Assembly (NCBI GenBank): GCA_937951995.1
Contig: CALGAG010000169.1
Span: 1 to 13,369, forward strand
DNA: 13,369 bases
Source of the DNA: an uncultured Bacillota bacterium
GTDB taxonomy: Bacteria > Bacillota > Clostridia > Tissierellales > Tissierellaceae
Direction of reading: 5' to 3'
Shown here: one piece after another, positions 6,556 to 13,309 of the stretch
How positions within the stretch are numbered: the first letter of the stretch is position 1
How the letters are laid out: every line of letters begins with the position of its first letter
Translations under genes and position numbers: made by a program
The notes under the pieces: generated by a model
The model's database searches: none
What the model saw: only the letters and a program-made list of their open reading frames with translations
What the model was told of the DNA's origin: nothing

Positions 6556-7239
6556 ATGAGGAATATACTAATTGCTGATGATGAAATGAAAATGAGAAGA
6601 CTAATTCGAGAGTATCTTATCTCTGAAGGCTTTACCTGCCATGAGGCTGAAAATGGCAGTGAAGCCCTGGAGAAGTTTTCGGAAAGGGACTACCAGGCTG
6701 TGATCCTTGATGTAATGATGCCACAGGTGGACGGTTGGACTGTGTTGAGAGAAATCAGGAAGGAGTCATCTGTGCCTGTAATCATGCTAACGGCAAGGGG
6801 AGAGGAGTATGACAGGTTATTTGGCTTTGAGCTTGGGGTGGATGACTATATGGTCAAGCCCTTCAGTCCAAGGGAGCTTATGGCAAGACTAAAGGCTGTC
6901 ATAAGGAGAAACAATAAAGAGGCTGAGGATGAACCTAAGACATTCCAGGTTGAAGGAATAAAGGTTGATTTTGAAGGACATACTGTCTACATGGATGGGG
7001 AAGCTGTTAAAATGACCCCTAAGGAGTATGACCTTTTGGTCTATTTAGTCCAGAATAGGAACCGAGCCCTTACCAGACAGCAAATCCTTGACGGTGTATG
7101 GGGTATTGACTTCTTCGGAGAGGACAGGACTGTGGACACCCATATCAAGATGCTTAGGGAAAGACTAAAACCCTACAAACACCTGATTGAAACTGTATGG
7201 GGAGTAGGATATAAACTGGACACAGGGGAGAAGAAATGA
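6556..7239 (+). CDS. OmpR/PhoB-type response regulator
   Basis: A 227-residue DNA-binding response regulator of normal length. The receiver domain (1-115) has the acidic pair D8-D9, the phosphoacceptor D52 in VILDVMMP, T79 and K101 in the VKPFSP loop, so all key residues are present. The winged-helix effector domain (about 128-224) shows MTPKEYDLLVYLVQN, LTRQQILDGVWG, RTVDTHIKMLRERL and TVWGVGYKL. An AGGGGAG ribosome site (6541-6547) precedes the ATG. It overlaps the kinase gene by 4 bases (ATGA), so the two are translationally coupled partners. Phosphorylated by that kinase, it is expected to bind the tandem boxes at 6461-6480 and 8640-8659. The stimulus is unknown; sequence alone does not place it confidently in a named subgroup. 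Confidence 0.95.
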   Translation: MRNILIADDEMKMRRLIREYLISEGFTCHEAENGSEALEKFSERDYQAVILDVMMPQVDGWTVLREIRKESSVPVIMLTARGEEYDRLFGFELGVDDYMVKPFSPRELMARLKAVIRRNNKEAEDEPKTFQVEGIKVDFEGHTVYMDGEAVKMTPKEYDLLVYLVQNRNRALTRQQILDGVWGIDFFGEDRTVDTHIKMLRERLKPYKHLIETVWGVGYKLDTGEKK

Positions 7240-8627
7240 TGAAGAAAATATCCCACAAGCTGATTCTTGGAATGCTCCTTGTGACCATATTATCCGTTGG
7301 TATACTTTGGATCTATCAGAGGGTTTTTCTTGAAAGCAGCTATATGAAAAGCAGGGTAGACATACTTAAAGAAACAACAGAAGAATTGACAGAGCTTTAC
7401 AATGAGGATGCAGAGTCCTTTGTTGAAAGTGCTGAATTTGTTTTTATGGACAGAAGCATAGCGACAGAGCTGAGTACGGTTGATGGTAGAATCCTCTATT
7501 CCACTGGAAACACAATGGGCCGTGGTCAGGCACCTGGATTTAGGGTTCTTAGGGGTGAATATTTGGAGGAGCTCCTAAGAAGTGGAGAAGCCACCACCAC
7601 AATGGTTCATCAAAGGCAGAGCACTGAGCTCTTCACCTACTCCAGACTATTTGAGGATGGAAATACTGTCATCACCACAAGTCTTCCAATTGAACCAATC
7701 AATGAAACGGTGCAGATACTGGAAAGGCAGCTTCTTAACATATCTCTCATACTAATAGTTGTCTCCATTTTCATTGGAACATTTTTCTCCAGGGTATTCC
7801 TAAGGCCAATCATGAAACTGAACAGATCAGTAAATGCCTTGGCTGCCGGGAACATGGAGGCAAGGGTGGATGTGGAAACGAAGGATGAAATTGGTGCCCT
7901 TGCAAAAAACTTCAACATGATGGCAGAGGAGCTTTACAAGGTAGACAGGTTGAGAAAGGACCTTGTTGGAAATGTTTCCCATGAACTTAGAACACCCCTG
8001 GGGTTGATCAGGGGCTACGCCGAAATGAGCAGGGACATCCACAGGGATGACCCGGAAAGCAGGGAGGAGAATCTTGATATAATAATCGAGGAATCCCAAC
8101 GACTTGGAAGAATGGTGGATGACATGCTGGACCTATCCAGAATACAGTCGGGAAACATTGAGCTTTGGCATGAGGAGGTTGACATGGCAGAGCTTGCACA
8201 GGCATCGGCCCTTAAGTATTCAGTAGCAGCCCAGCAAAAGGGAGTGGACATACAGGTCACTACACAGGAGGATCTTCATAATGTTTGGGTGGATAGAAGA
8301 AGACTGGAGCAGGTATTCCACAACTTCATCTCAAATGCACTGAATCACACTGAAAAGGGTAGGAGTATCACTATAGAGATCTTTGAAAAGGATGATTTCC
8401 TGGAAACCCACGTTAAGGATACAGGCACAGGGATTGCGCCGGACCAGATTGAGCATATTTGGGACAGGTATTACAAGGTCAACGGCAGCAACAGGGAAAC
8501 AGGCGGCTCTGGTATCGGTCTTTCCATAGCCAAAAGCATTTTCCAGGCACACAATATTGATTTTGGTGTAAACAGCACACCTGGGAAGGGCTCGGACTTC
8601 TTTTTCAGAGTTCCGATAAATAAATAA
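7236..8627 (+). CDS. Membrane sensor histidine kinase (HAMP, HisKA, HATPase)
   Basis: A 463-residue kinase partner of the preceding regulator. TM1 is about 8-27, an extracytoplasmic sensor of about 140 residues follows (28-166), TM2 is about 167-186 and a HAMP linker about 187-239. The HisKA motif NVSHELRTPL holds the phosphorylated H249. The ATP-binding domain has the N box HNFISNALNH (362-371), G1 DTGTGI (395-400), WDRYYK (409-414) and G2 GGSGIGLS (423-430), all intact. The sensor part (FVESAEFVFMDRSIATEL, SRLFEDGNTVITTSLPIE) resembles the general extracytoplasmic PAS-like folds of such kinases but gives no ligand. The ATG at 7236 overlaps the regulator stop; a second ATG at 7239 is an equally possible start. 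No terminator separates it from the exported-protein gene. Confidence 0.95.
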   Translation: MMKKISHKLILGMLLVTILSVGILWIYQRVFLESSYMKSRVDILKETTEELTELYNEDAESFVESAEFVFMDRSIATELSTVDGRILYSTGNTMGRGQAPGFRVLRGEYLEELLRSGEATTTMVHQRQSTELFTYSRLFEDGNTVITTSLPIEPINETVQILERQLLNISLILIVVSIFIGTFFSRVFLRPIMKLNRSVNALAAGNMEARVDVETKDEIGALAKNFNMMAEELYKVDRLRKDLVGNVSHELRTPLGLIRGYAEMSRDIHRDDPESREENLDIIIEESQRLGRMVDDMLDLSRIQSGNIELWHEEVDMAELAQASALKYSVAAQQKGVDIQVTTQEDLHNVWVDRRRLEQVFHNFISNALNHTEKGRSITIEIFEKDDFLETHVKDTGTGIAPDQIEHIWDRYYKVNGSNRETGGSGIGLSIAKSIFQAHNIDFGVNSTPGKGSDFFFRVPINK

Positions 8628-8639
8628 ATTTTACACCTA

Positions 8640-8659
8640 CTCATCATATTTTCATCACA
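8640..8659 (+). promoter_or_regulatory. Tandem response-regulator box, copy 2 (upstream of the exported protein gene)
   Basis: CTCATCATATTTTCATCACA repeats the layout of the box at 6461: half sites at 8640-8646 and 8651-8657, 11-bp period, 18 of 20 bases identical. As in copy 1, exactly 9 bp separate it from the -10 hexamer (8669-8674). Confidence 0.65.
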
Positions 8660-8668
8660 ACTTTTCTC

Positions 8669-8674
8669 TATACT
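8669..8674 (+). promoter_or_regulatory. -10 element of the exported protein gene
   Basis: TATACT (5 of 6) at 8669-8674. The expected -35 position (8646-8651, ATATTT) lies within the tandem box and is not consensus, which suits activator-dependent transcription. Predicted start is about 8681, ahead of the AAAAGGAG ribosome site at 8697-8704. Confidence 0.55.
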
Positions 8675-8713
8675 TGAAACATAGAAGGAAAACAAGAAAA
8701 GGAGTGTTGAAAA

Positions 8714-9187
8714 ATGAAAAAGTCAGTTTTGGTTTTAGCAGTGGCAGTAATGGTATTCGGTACGATGAGCGTTGCATTTGCAGATGCCAGCTGGGGGCCA
8801 TTGGCTATCCTTGAAGATCTTAGTGGCAAGGATTCAGCAGAGATCTATGCAATGAGAGAAGAGGGTGAGACCCTTGGAGATGTGGCAAAGGACCTAGGCG
8901 TATATGATGATTTCAGCGCTGCGGCTCTTGCACAGAAGAAAGCCATGATTGAAGAGATGCTTGAAGCTGGTGAGATTTCAGAGGAAGAAGCAGACAGATT
9001 ACTTACAGCTTTTGAAAGCTGTGACGGAACTCAAAAGCAGCTTCTTCAAGGAACTGGTCTTTTTGGCCAGAGAGCTGGCAGTGGTCAGGGCAATGGACTT
9101 AGAGCCATGGACGGAGAAGGCTTTGGAGCAAAGGAAGGCGGATTTGGCCAAGGTGGCGGACAGATGAGAAGAGGCGGAAGTAACTAA
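8714..9187 (+). CDS. Small exported protein with acidic helical core and Gly-rich tail (DUF2680-like)
   Basis: A 157-residue protein I cannot name. Residues 1-23 are a clear signal peptide (MKK, hydrophobic core, AFA before DAS), so it is exported. The core, about 40-100, is acidic and helical: EEGETLGDVAKDLGVYDDF, then a K/M/E-rich helix and MLEAGEISEEEADRLLTAF. That last pattern (long helix, 'EGKITEEQAD'-type turn, short helix) resembles the small Firmicutes envelope proteins with DUF2680-like repeats. From about 114 the chain is low complexity and rich in Gly, Gln and Arg (GFGQGGGQMRRGG). There is one cysteine (103) and no lipobox or sortase motif. It lies 86 bp behind the kinase gene, with its own promoter and a copy of the same tandem box, and is probably a target, and perhaps an accessory sensor, of that two-component system. 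Confidence 0.75.
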   Translation: MKKSVLVLAVAVMVFGTMSVAFADASWGPLAILEDLSGKDSAEIYAMREEGETLGDVAKDLGVYDDFSAAALAQKKAMIEEMLEAGEISEEEADRLLTAFESCDGTQKQLLQGTGLFGQRAGSGQGNGLRAMDGEGFGAKEGGFGQGGGQMRRGGSN

Positions 9188-9196
9188 TGACTTTGG

Positions 9197-9225
9197 AATC
9201 GGAGGGGAGACCCTCCGATTTTTTT
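9197..9225 (+). terminator. Rho-independent terminator after the exported protein gene
   Basis: A perfect 10-bp stem, AATCGGAGGG (9197-9206) with CCCTCCGATT (9211-9220), GAGA tetraloop, then a run of T residues to 9225. It ends the two-component unit. Confidence 0.92.
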
Positions 9226-9237
9226 CGTCCTACATTA

Positions 9238-9266
9238 TTGTAAACAGTCTGTATTTATTATACAAT
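9238..9266 (+). promoter_or_regulatory. Promoter of speD-speE
   Basis: TTGTAA (9238-9243) and TACAAT (9261-9266, 5 of 6) with a 17-bp spacer. The predicted start is around 9272-9274, within the first ATTCATGAAT palindrome. Confidence 0.55.
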
Positions 9267-9317
9267 ATTCATGAATTTTCAAAGAATCGAAAGTCATGAA
9301 TTTGTTCTAAATACAGA
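9248..9317 (+). repeat. Nested inverted and direct repeats in the speD leader
   Basis: The outer arms TCTGTATTTA (9248-9257) and TAAATACAGA (9308-9317) are perfect complements. Inside, ACAA (9262-9265) can pair with TTGT (9302-9305), TTCATGA (9268-9274) with TCATGAA (9294-9300), and TTTC (9277-9280) with GAAA (9289-9292), giving an imperfect stem of about 25 bp. The 10-mer TCATGAATTT also occurs as a direct repeat (9269-9278 and 9294-9303), and its first copy lies in a perfect palindrome, ATTCATGAAT (9267-9276). The layout fits an operator or a leader structure controlling speD. Confidence 0.6.
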
Positions 9318-9333
9318 ATGAAAGGGATGGAAA

Positions 9334-10128
9334 ATGGAAAAACTAAAACTGTATGGATTCAACAATCTCACAAAGACCCTTAGCTTTAACATCTACGATG
9401 TTTGCTATGCCGTATCACCCGAGGACAAGGAAAAGTACATCGAGTATATCGATGAGCAGTATAATTCCACCAGGCTGACGGAAATTCTTGTGGAGGTAAC
9501 AAACATAATTGGTGCAAACCTTCTTAACATTGCCAAACAGGATTATGAGCCCCAGGGAGCAAGTGTAAACCTGCTCATAACCGAGGAGCCACTTCCAGAT
9601 ATTACGGTAGATGCATCCTGCAACAAGGGGGACCTGATTGCGAATCCAAGGAACGTGATTGGACATTTGGACAAGAGTCACATCAGCGTTCACACCTATC
9701 CAGAGTATCACCCAGACAGGGGGATCATGACCTTCAGGGTCGACATTGACGTTTCCACCTGTGGTGAGATTTCACCCCTTAAGGCACTGGATTTCCTATT
9801 TGGAAGTTTTGATTCCGATATAGTCACCTGCGATTACAGGGTCAGGGGTTTTACAAGGGATGTTGACGGAACTAAGCATTTCAAGGATCATAAAATCAAT
9901 TCCATCCAAGACTATATCTCCAAGGAAACCAGGGATATGTACAACAGCATAGACGTTAATGTGTATCAGGAAAACATATTTCACACCAAGATGATCCTAA
10001 AGGAGCTGGTTCTGGACAATTATCTCTTTGAGCTGAAGGAAGAGGACCTTACAGGAAGACAGAAGTCAGAGATTCTGGACAAGCTTAACCAGGAAATGCA
10101 CGAAATATACTACGGAAGAAACTACTAG
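9334..10128 (+). CDS. speD: S-adenosylmethionine decarboxylase proenzyme, long (E. coli-type) form
   Basis: A 264-residue protein of the same length as the E. coli enzyme and about twice that of the short Bacillus/Thermotoga type. The self-cleavage site is visible in DKSHISVHTYPE: the chain should split between K114 and S115, with S115 becoming the pyruvoyl cofactor. H120 and C143 (STCGEISP) match the processing and proton-transfer residues. The enzyme decarboxylates AdoMet to provide the aminopropyl donor for spermidine synthesis. ATG at 9334 follows AAAGGGATGG (9321-9330). speE follows after only 10 bases, so the two genes form an operon in pathway order. No arginine or ornithine decarboxylase gene is in the window, so putrescine must come from elsewhere. 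Confidence 0.96.
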   Translation: MEKLKLYGFNNLTKTLSFNIYDVCYAVSPEDKEKYIEYIDEQYNSTRLTEILVEVTNIIGANLLNIAKQDYEPQGASVNLLITEEPLPDITVDASCNKGDLIANPRNVIGHLDKSHISVHTYPEYHPDRGIMTFRVDIDVSTCGEISPLKALDFLFGSFDSDIVTCDYRVRGFTRDVDGTKHFKDHKINSIQDYISKETRDMYNSIDVNVYQENIFHTKMILKELVLDNYLFELKEEDLTGRQKSEILDKLNQEMHEIYYGRNY

Positions 10129-10138
10129 GAGGGATTTT

Positions 10139-10987
10139 GTGGAGCTTTGGTATTCGGAAAAAAATACAGAAACATGCAAGTTTTCAATAAAGGTAAAGGA
10201 GCAGATCTATTCAGAGCAGACTCCATTCCAGAAGATAGCCTTTTTTGATTCATACGACTTTGGAAGGTTCTTCACCCTTGACGGTCTTATGATGGTCAAT
10301 GAAAAGGATGAGTTCATCTACCACGATATGATTGTACATGTTTCAATGGCAGTTAACCCAAATATTAAGAAGGTTCTTGTCATTGGCGGTGGAGATGGTG
10401 GGACCGTAAGGGAGCTAACAAGATATGGGCATATTGAATCAATTGACTTTGTGGAAATCGACCAGAGGGTAGTGGACCTTTGCAGGGAATACCTGCCACA
10501 GACATCCTCAAGCTTTGACGATGAGAGGGTAAACCACAACTATGTTGACGGCATAAAGTTTATCAAGGAGAAAAAGGATGAGTATGACCTTATCCTGGTT
10601 GATTCAACTGATCCAATTGGACCAGGGGAGGGACTCTTCACAACTGAGTTCTACACCGACTGCTACAAGGCCCTTAATGGGAATGGGATACTTATAAATC
10701 AGCATGAAAGTCCATACTTCCCAAATTACGCCAAGGAGATGAAAAAGGCTCACAAGAAGCTTAAATCAATATTCGATGTGTGTGAGGTCTACCAATTCCA
10801 CATGCCTACCTATGCAAGCGGCCATTGGCTATTTGGGTTTGCAAGCAAGGGACTCCATCCCACAAGGGACCAAAAGAGGGAGGAATGGGAGGCATTTGGA
10901 CTTGAGACCAAGTACTACAATTCAGATCTTCACCAGGGTGCATTTGCACTGCCAAATTATGTAATTAAGCAGCTTAAAGAGGTATAA
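10139..10987 (+). CDS. speE: Spermidine synthase (polyamine aminopropyltransferase)
   Basis: A 282-residue cytoplasmic enzyme of normal length. It has the small N-terminal beta domain (MELWYSEKNTETCKFSIKVK, DGLMMVNEKDEFIYHDM) and a Rossmann-type methyltransferase-like fold with VLVIGGGDGGTVREL (79-93), the ribose-binding acidic residue E107, and DSTDPIGP (155-162) with the conserved aspartates D155 and D158. It transfers the aminopropyl group of decarboxylated AdoMet to putrescine. The start is GTG at 10139, chosen because AGGAGGG (10127-10133) lies 5 bases before it and the protein then begins MELWYSE as in its relatives. Acceptor choice (putrescine or another diamine) cannot be proven from sequence. 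It is followed by a strong bidirectional terminator. Confidence 0.95.
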   Translation: MELWYSEKNTETCKFSIKVKEQIYSEQTPFQKIAFFDSYDFGRFFTLDGLMMVNEKDEFIYHDMIVHVSMAVNPNIKKVLVIGGGDGGTVRELTRYGHIESIDFVEIDQRVVDLCREYLPQTSSSFDDERVNHNYVDGIKFIKEKKDEYDLILVDSTDPIGPGEGLFTTEFYTDCYKALNGNGILINQHESPYFPNYAKEMKKAHKKLKSIFDVCEVYQFHMPTYASGHWLFGFASKGLHPTRDQKREEWEAFGLETKYYNSDLHQGAFALPNYVIKQLKEV

Positions 10988-10989
10988 TT

Positions 10990-11022
10990 AAAACAGTGTC
11001 CAAAAAAATGGACACTGTTTTT
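10990..11022. terminator. Bidirectional terminator between speE and the M29 aminopeptidase gene
   Basis: AAAACAGTGTCC (10990-11001) pairs with GGACACTGTTTT (11010-11021), extended by one A-T pair inside to a 13-bp stem with a six-A loop. T-runs follow on both strands, so it can end both converging transcripts. Confidence 0.9.
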
Positions 11023-11029
11023 ACAAAGG

Positions 11030-12268
11030 TTAAATGACCCATTCGCCATCCTTGAATATTTGTACCATATCTCCTGATTGGCTTGTTCTAACGATGGACA
11101 TATCACTTGTTCCCACCATAAAGTCAACATGTGTAAGTGAGTTGTTGACACCATGAGATGCAAGTTCATCATCCGACATGTCTGGACCGTTCTTTATGGT
11201 TGTAGGATATGCCTTCCCAAAGGCAAAGTGACAGCTGGCATTTTCGTCAAAAAGTGTGTTCATAAAGAGGATCCCAGCCTTCTCTATGGGGGAACTAAAG
11301 GGTACAAGGGCAACCTCCCCAAGTCTTTTGGCTCCTTCATCCATATCAAAGAGTTCAGTCAGGAACTCCTCTCCTTTTTGTGCAGAGTAGTCAACTACCT
11401 TCCCATCCTTGAAAACAAGTTTGAACCCATCGATTATGTTTCCACTTCTGTTAAGTGGTTTAGTGCTGAAGACCACTCCATTTACACCATCCTTGTGAGG
11501 CATTGTGTAGACCTCTTCTGTTGGGATGTTTGCAACGAAGTAATCTCCCTTGGAATTGTCCCCTCCACCACCGCTCCAGATGTGGCCTTCAGGAAGGTCT
11601 ACTTGGAGGTCGGTTCCATTGGAGGACTTGTAGTGAAGTGACTTAAAATTCATCTTGTTCATATACTCCACACGATCGGCAAGGGCTTTAAGGTGGTCCT
11701 CCCAGGCCTTAAGGGGGTTTTCCATATTCATTCTGGTGGCTTCGTATATGGCCTCCCACAGTCTTTCCACTGCCCTTTCACCGTCCAGGTCCGGAAAGAG
11801 CTTCCTAGCCCAGCCTGTTGTTGGAATTGAAAGTACACACCAGGAGTTAAGGTCGTTCATGGTATACTTCATATTCTCCTTGTTGGCTATTGCAGCTGCC
11901 TTGTTAAAGGCTGCAATCTTCTTGGGGTCAACTCCCTGCAGAAGCTCCGGGTCAGCAGCGGATATGGAGATGAAGGCGCATCCCTTTTCAGCATAGTACT
12001 TTTCCGCATCAGCCTTCCACTGTGGATACTCTTCAAAGACTTCCATGGGAGCATTGTCATACTTCATCCTTGTCAGACTGTCATCATACCAGTTTATATG
12101 AACATCGCTGGCTCCTTTCTTGTAGGCCTCCTGGGCAAGAAGCCTTACAAAATCCGCTCCTTCAATGGGTGCCTTTATAACCAAGGGCTCTCCCTTCTGG
12201 ATGTTTACGCCCAGGTTTATAATAAGCCTTGCATATTCCTTTTTCCTGTCATCAATAGATTTTACCAT
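11030..12268 (-). CDS. M29-family metallo-aminopeptidase (AmpS/PepS type)
   Basis: A 412-residue cytoplasmic peptidase of normal family length. Metal-site motifs are PTEEVYTMPHKDG with E252, the block GEVALVPFSSPIEKAG with E318, LFDENASCHFAFGKAYP with H347 and Y354, and LTHVDFMVGTSDM with H380 and D382. These match the two-metal site of the AmpS/AmpT/PepS aminopeptidases, which remove N-terminal residues from peptides. The open frame extends to 12298, but the ATG at 12268-12266 is preferred: AGAGGTG (12274-12280) lies 5 bases before it and the product then begins MVKSIDDRKKEYARLI as in relatives. The ten extra upstream residues (MMYTIFRGDL) translate the ribosome site itself. It is single and convergent with speE, divergent from the cobQ-like gene. 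Confidence 0.93.
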   Translation of the reverse strand: MVKSIDDRKKEYARLIINLGVNIQKGEPLVIKAPIEGADFVRLLAQEAYKKGASDVHINWYDDSLTRMKYDNAPMEVFEEYPQWKADAEKYYAEKGCAFISISAADPELLQGVDPKKIAAFNKAAAIANKENMKYTMNDLNSWCVLSIPTTGWARKLFPDLDGERAVERLWEAIYEATRMNMENPLKAWEDHLKALADRVEYMNKMNFKSLHYKSSNGTDLQVDLPEGHIWSGGGGDNSKGDYFVANIPTEEVYTMPHKDGVNGVVFSTKPLNRSGNIIDGFKLVFKDGKVVDYSAQKGEEFLTELFDMDEGAKRLGEVALVPFSSPIEKAGILFMNTLFDENASCHFAFGKAYPTTIKNGPDMSDDELASHGVNNSLTHVDFMVGTSDMSIVRTSQSGDMVQIFKDGEWVI

Positions 12269-12297
12269 CAAATCACCTCTAAATATTGTATACATCA

Positions 12298-12326
12298 AGT
12301 TTATCGGATTTATGTCAGATTGTAAA
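12298..12326 (-). promoter_or_regulatory. Possible promoter of the M29 aminopeptidase gene
   Basis: On the minus strand TTTACA (12326-12321, 5 of 6) and TAAACT (12303-12298, 4 of 6) are separated by 17 bp, giving a start near 12291 and a leader of about 22 bases with the ribosome site. An alternative -10, TACAAT (12290-12285), lacks a good -35. Confidence 0.4.
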
Positions 12327-12383
12327 CGTTTTTAGGAGAAAGTTCCTTTGAGCATCCAGGACTCATATTATAAAAATGAATGG

Positions 12384-12412
12384 TTGTAAAAAAATTATCC
12401 TTCATGTAGAAT
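12384..12412 (+). promoter_or_regulatory. Promoter of the cobQ-like/cbiB operon
   Basis: TTGTAA (12384-12389) and TAGAAT (12407-12412, 5 of 6) with a 17-bp spacer; start near 12419. The leader (about 40 bases) is too short for a cobalamin riboswitch. The remaining part of the 159-base divergent gap shows nothing else that I can name. Confidence 0.5.
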
Positions 12413-12460
12413 TGTCATATCTCAGAGGAGATAAATTTCATATCAAGAAGGAGTGATTTG

Positions 12461-13309
12461 ATGAGCAGGATCATGATACAAGGAACAACATCATCCGCTG
12501 GCAAAAGTATGACTGCAATGGCATTATGCAGGATTTTCACTGAGGATGGCTACAATGTGTATCCCTTCAAGTCCCAGAATATGTCCAGGGAATACAGCTT
12601 CACACCAGAAGGAAAGAAGATAAGTGTAGCCCAGGCCATACAGGCTGTAGCAGCTGGGAAAAAGCCTCAGGTGAACATGAACCCAATACTTCTAGTACCG
12701 GATACAAATACTGGATCCCAGGTTATTGTACATGGGGAAGAAATGGGTCTTATGGAGGCCAGGGAGTATTTTCAGTATAGGAAAACACTCAAGAAAAGTA
12801 TTATGGACACATATGAAAAGATTCAGAATGAGAATGACATAGTCGTTATTGAAGGTGCAGGAAGCCCCGCGGAGATTAACCTTCGCCAGGATGATATCGT
12901 AAACATGGGAATGGCTGAAATGGCTGATGCACCTGTGCTTCTAGTCACAGACATAGATAGGGGAGGAGCCTTTGCAGCCCTATATGGCACTGTCATGCTT
13001 CTTGAGCCTGAGGAAAGAAACAGGATAAAGGGAATGATAATCAACAAGTTCAGGGGGGACAAGACCCTGCTTGACCCTGGGATTGAAATGATTCAGGATA
13101 AGCTGGGGATTCCTGTGGTGGGAGTTGTTCCGTATACAGTAATGGATATTGCTGATGAGGATTCAATAATTGAGGGAAAAGAAAAAAGTGAATTTGATAG
13201 TGAGGATATTGAGAGATTGGAATCTGAGATTGATAGATTCAGTCAGGTGGTAAGGGAAAGTCTCGACATGGACTACATATATTCTCTTGTAGGTGTGAAC
13301 AATGGTTGA
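12461..13309 (+). CDS. CobQ/CbiP-like cobyric acid synthase N-domain protein lacking the glutaminase domain
   Basis: The first 235 residues match the ATP-dependent amidoligase half of cobyric acid synthase: P-loop GTTSSAGKS (8-16), FKSQNM (36-41), NPILL then GSQVIVHG (85-92), EGAGSPAEINL (131-141), DIDRGG (164-169), INKFRGD (194-200) and VVPY (222-225). Normal CobQ has about 490-500 residues, with a class-I glutamine amidotransferase half. Here the chain jumps after DEDSIIEG to a charged linker and a tail, RLESEIDRFSQVVRESLDMDYIYSLVG, that resembles the very C-terminus of full CobQ. So the middle (linker plus glutaminase) is missing in frame. Other usually conserved points differ (SREYSFTPEGKKISVAQ; LVPDTN in place of the LKPTSD pattern). 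ATG 12461 is chosen over TTG 12458 because AAGGAG (12448-12453) is then 7 bases away. It overlaps cbiB by 8 bases. It may be a specialised or ammonia-using form, or a decayed gene. Confidence 0.85.
   Translation: MSRIMIQGTTSSAGKSMTAMALCRIFTEDGYNVYPFKSQNMSREYSFTPEGKKISVAQAIQAVAAGKKPQVNMNPILLVPDTNTGSQVIVHGEEMGLMEAREYFQYRKTLKKSIMDTYEKIQNENDIVVIEGAGSPAEINLRQDDIVNMGMAEMADAPVLLVTDIDRGGAFAALYGTVMLLEPEERNRIKGMIINKFRGDKTLLDPGIEMIQDKLGIPVVGVVPYTVMDIADEDSIIEGKEKSEFDSEDIERLESEIDRFSQVVRESLDMDYIYSLVGVNNG

Noticed and set aside
7827..8260. Several minus-strand open frames opposite the kinase gene
   Set aside because: Shadows of the HisKA/HATPase coding sequence with no ribosome sites and low-quality composition.
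11153..11641. 162-codon plus-strand open frame
   Set aside because: It is the antisense of the M29 aminopeptidase, which has intact metal-site motifs; no ribosome site or family resemblance.
12300..12460. Cobalamin riboswitch upstream of the cobQ-like gene
   Set aside because: No GCCACTG-type B12 box is seen, and the predicted leader of about 40 bases is far too short.
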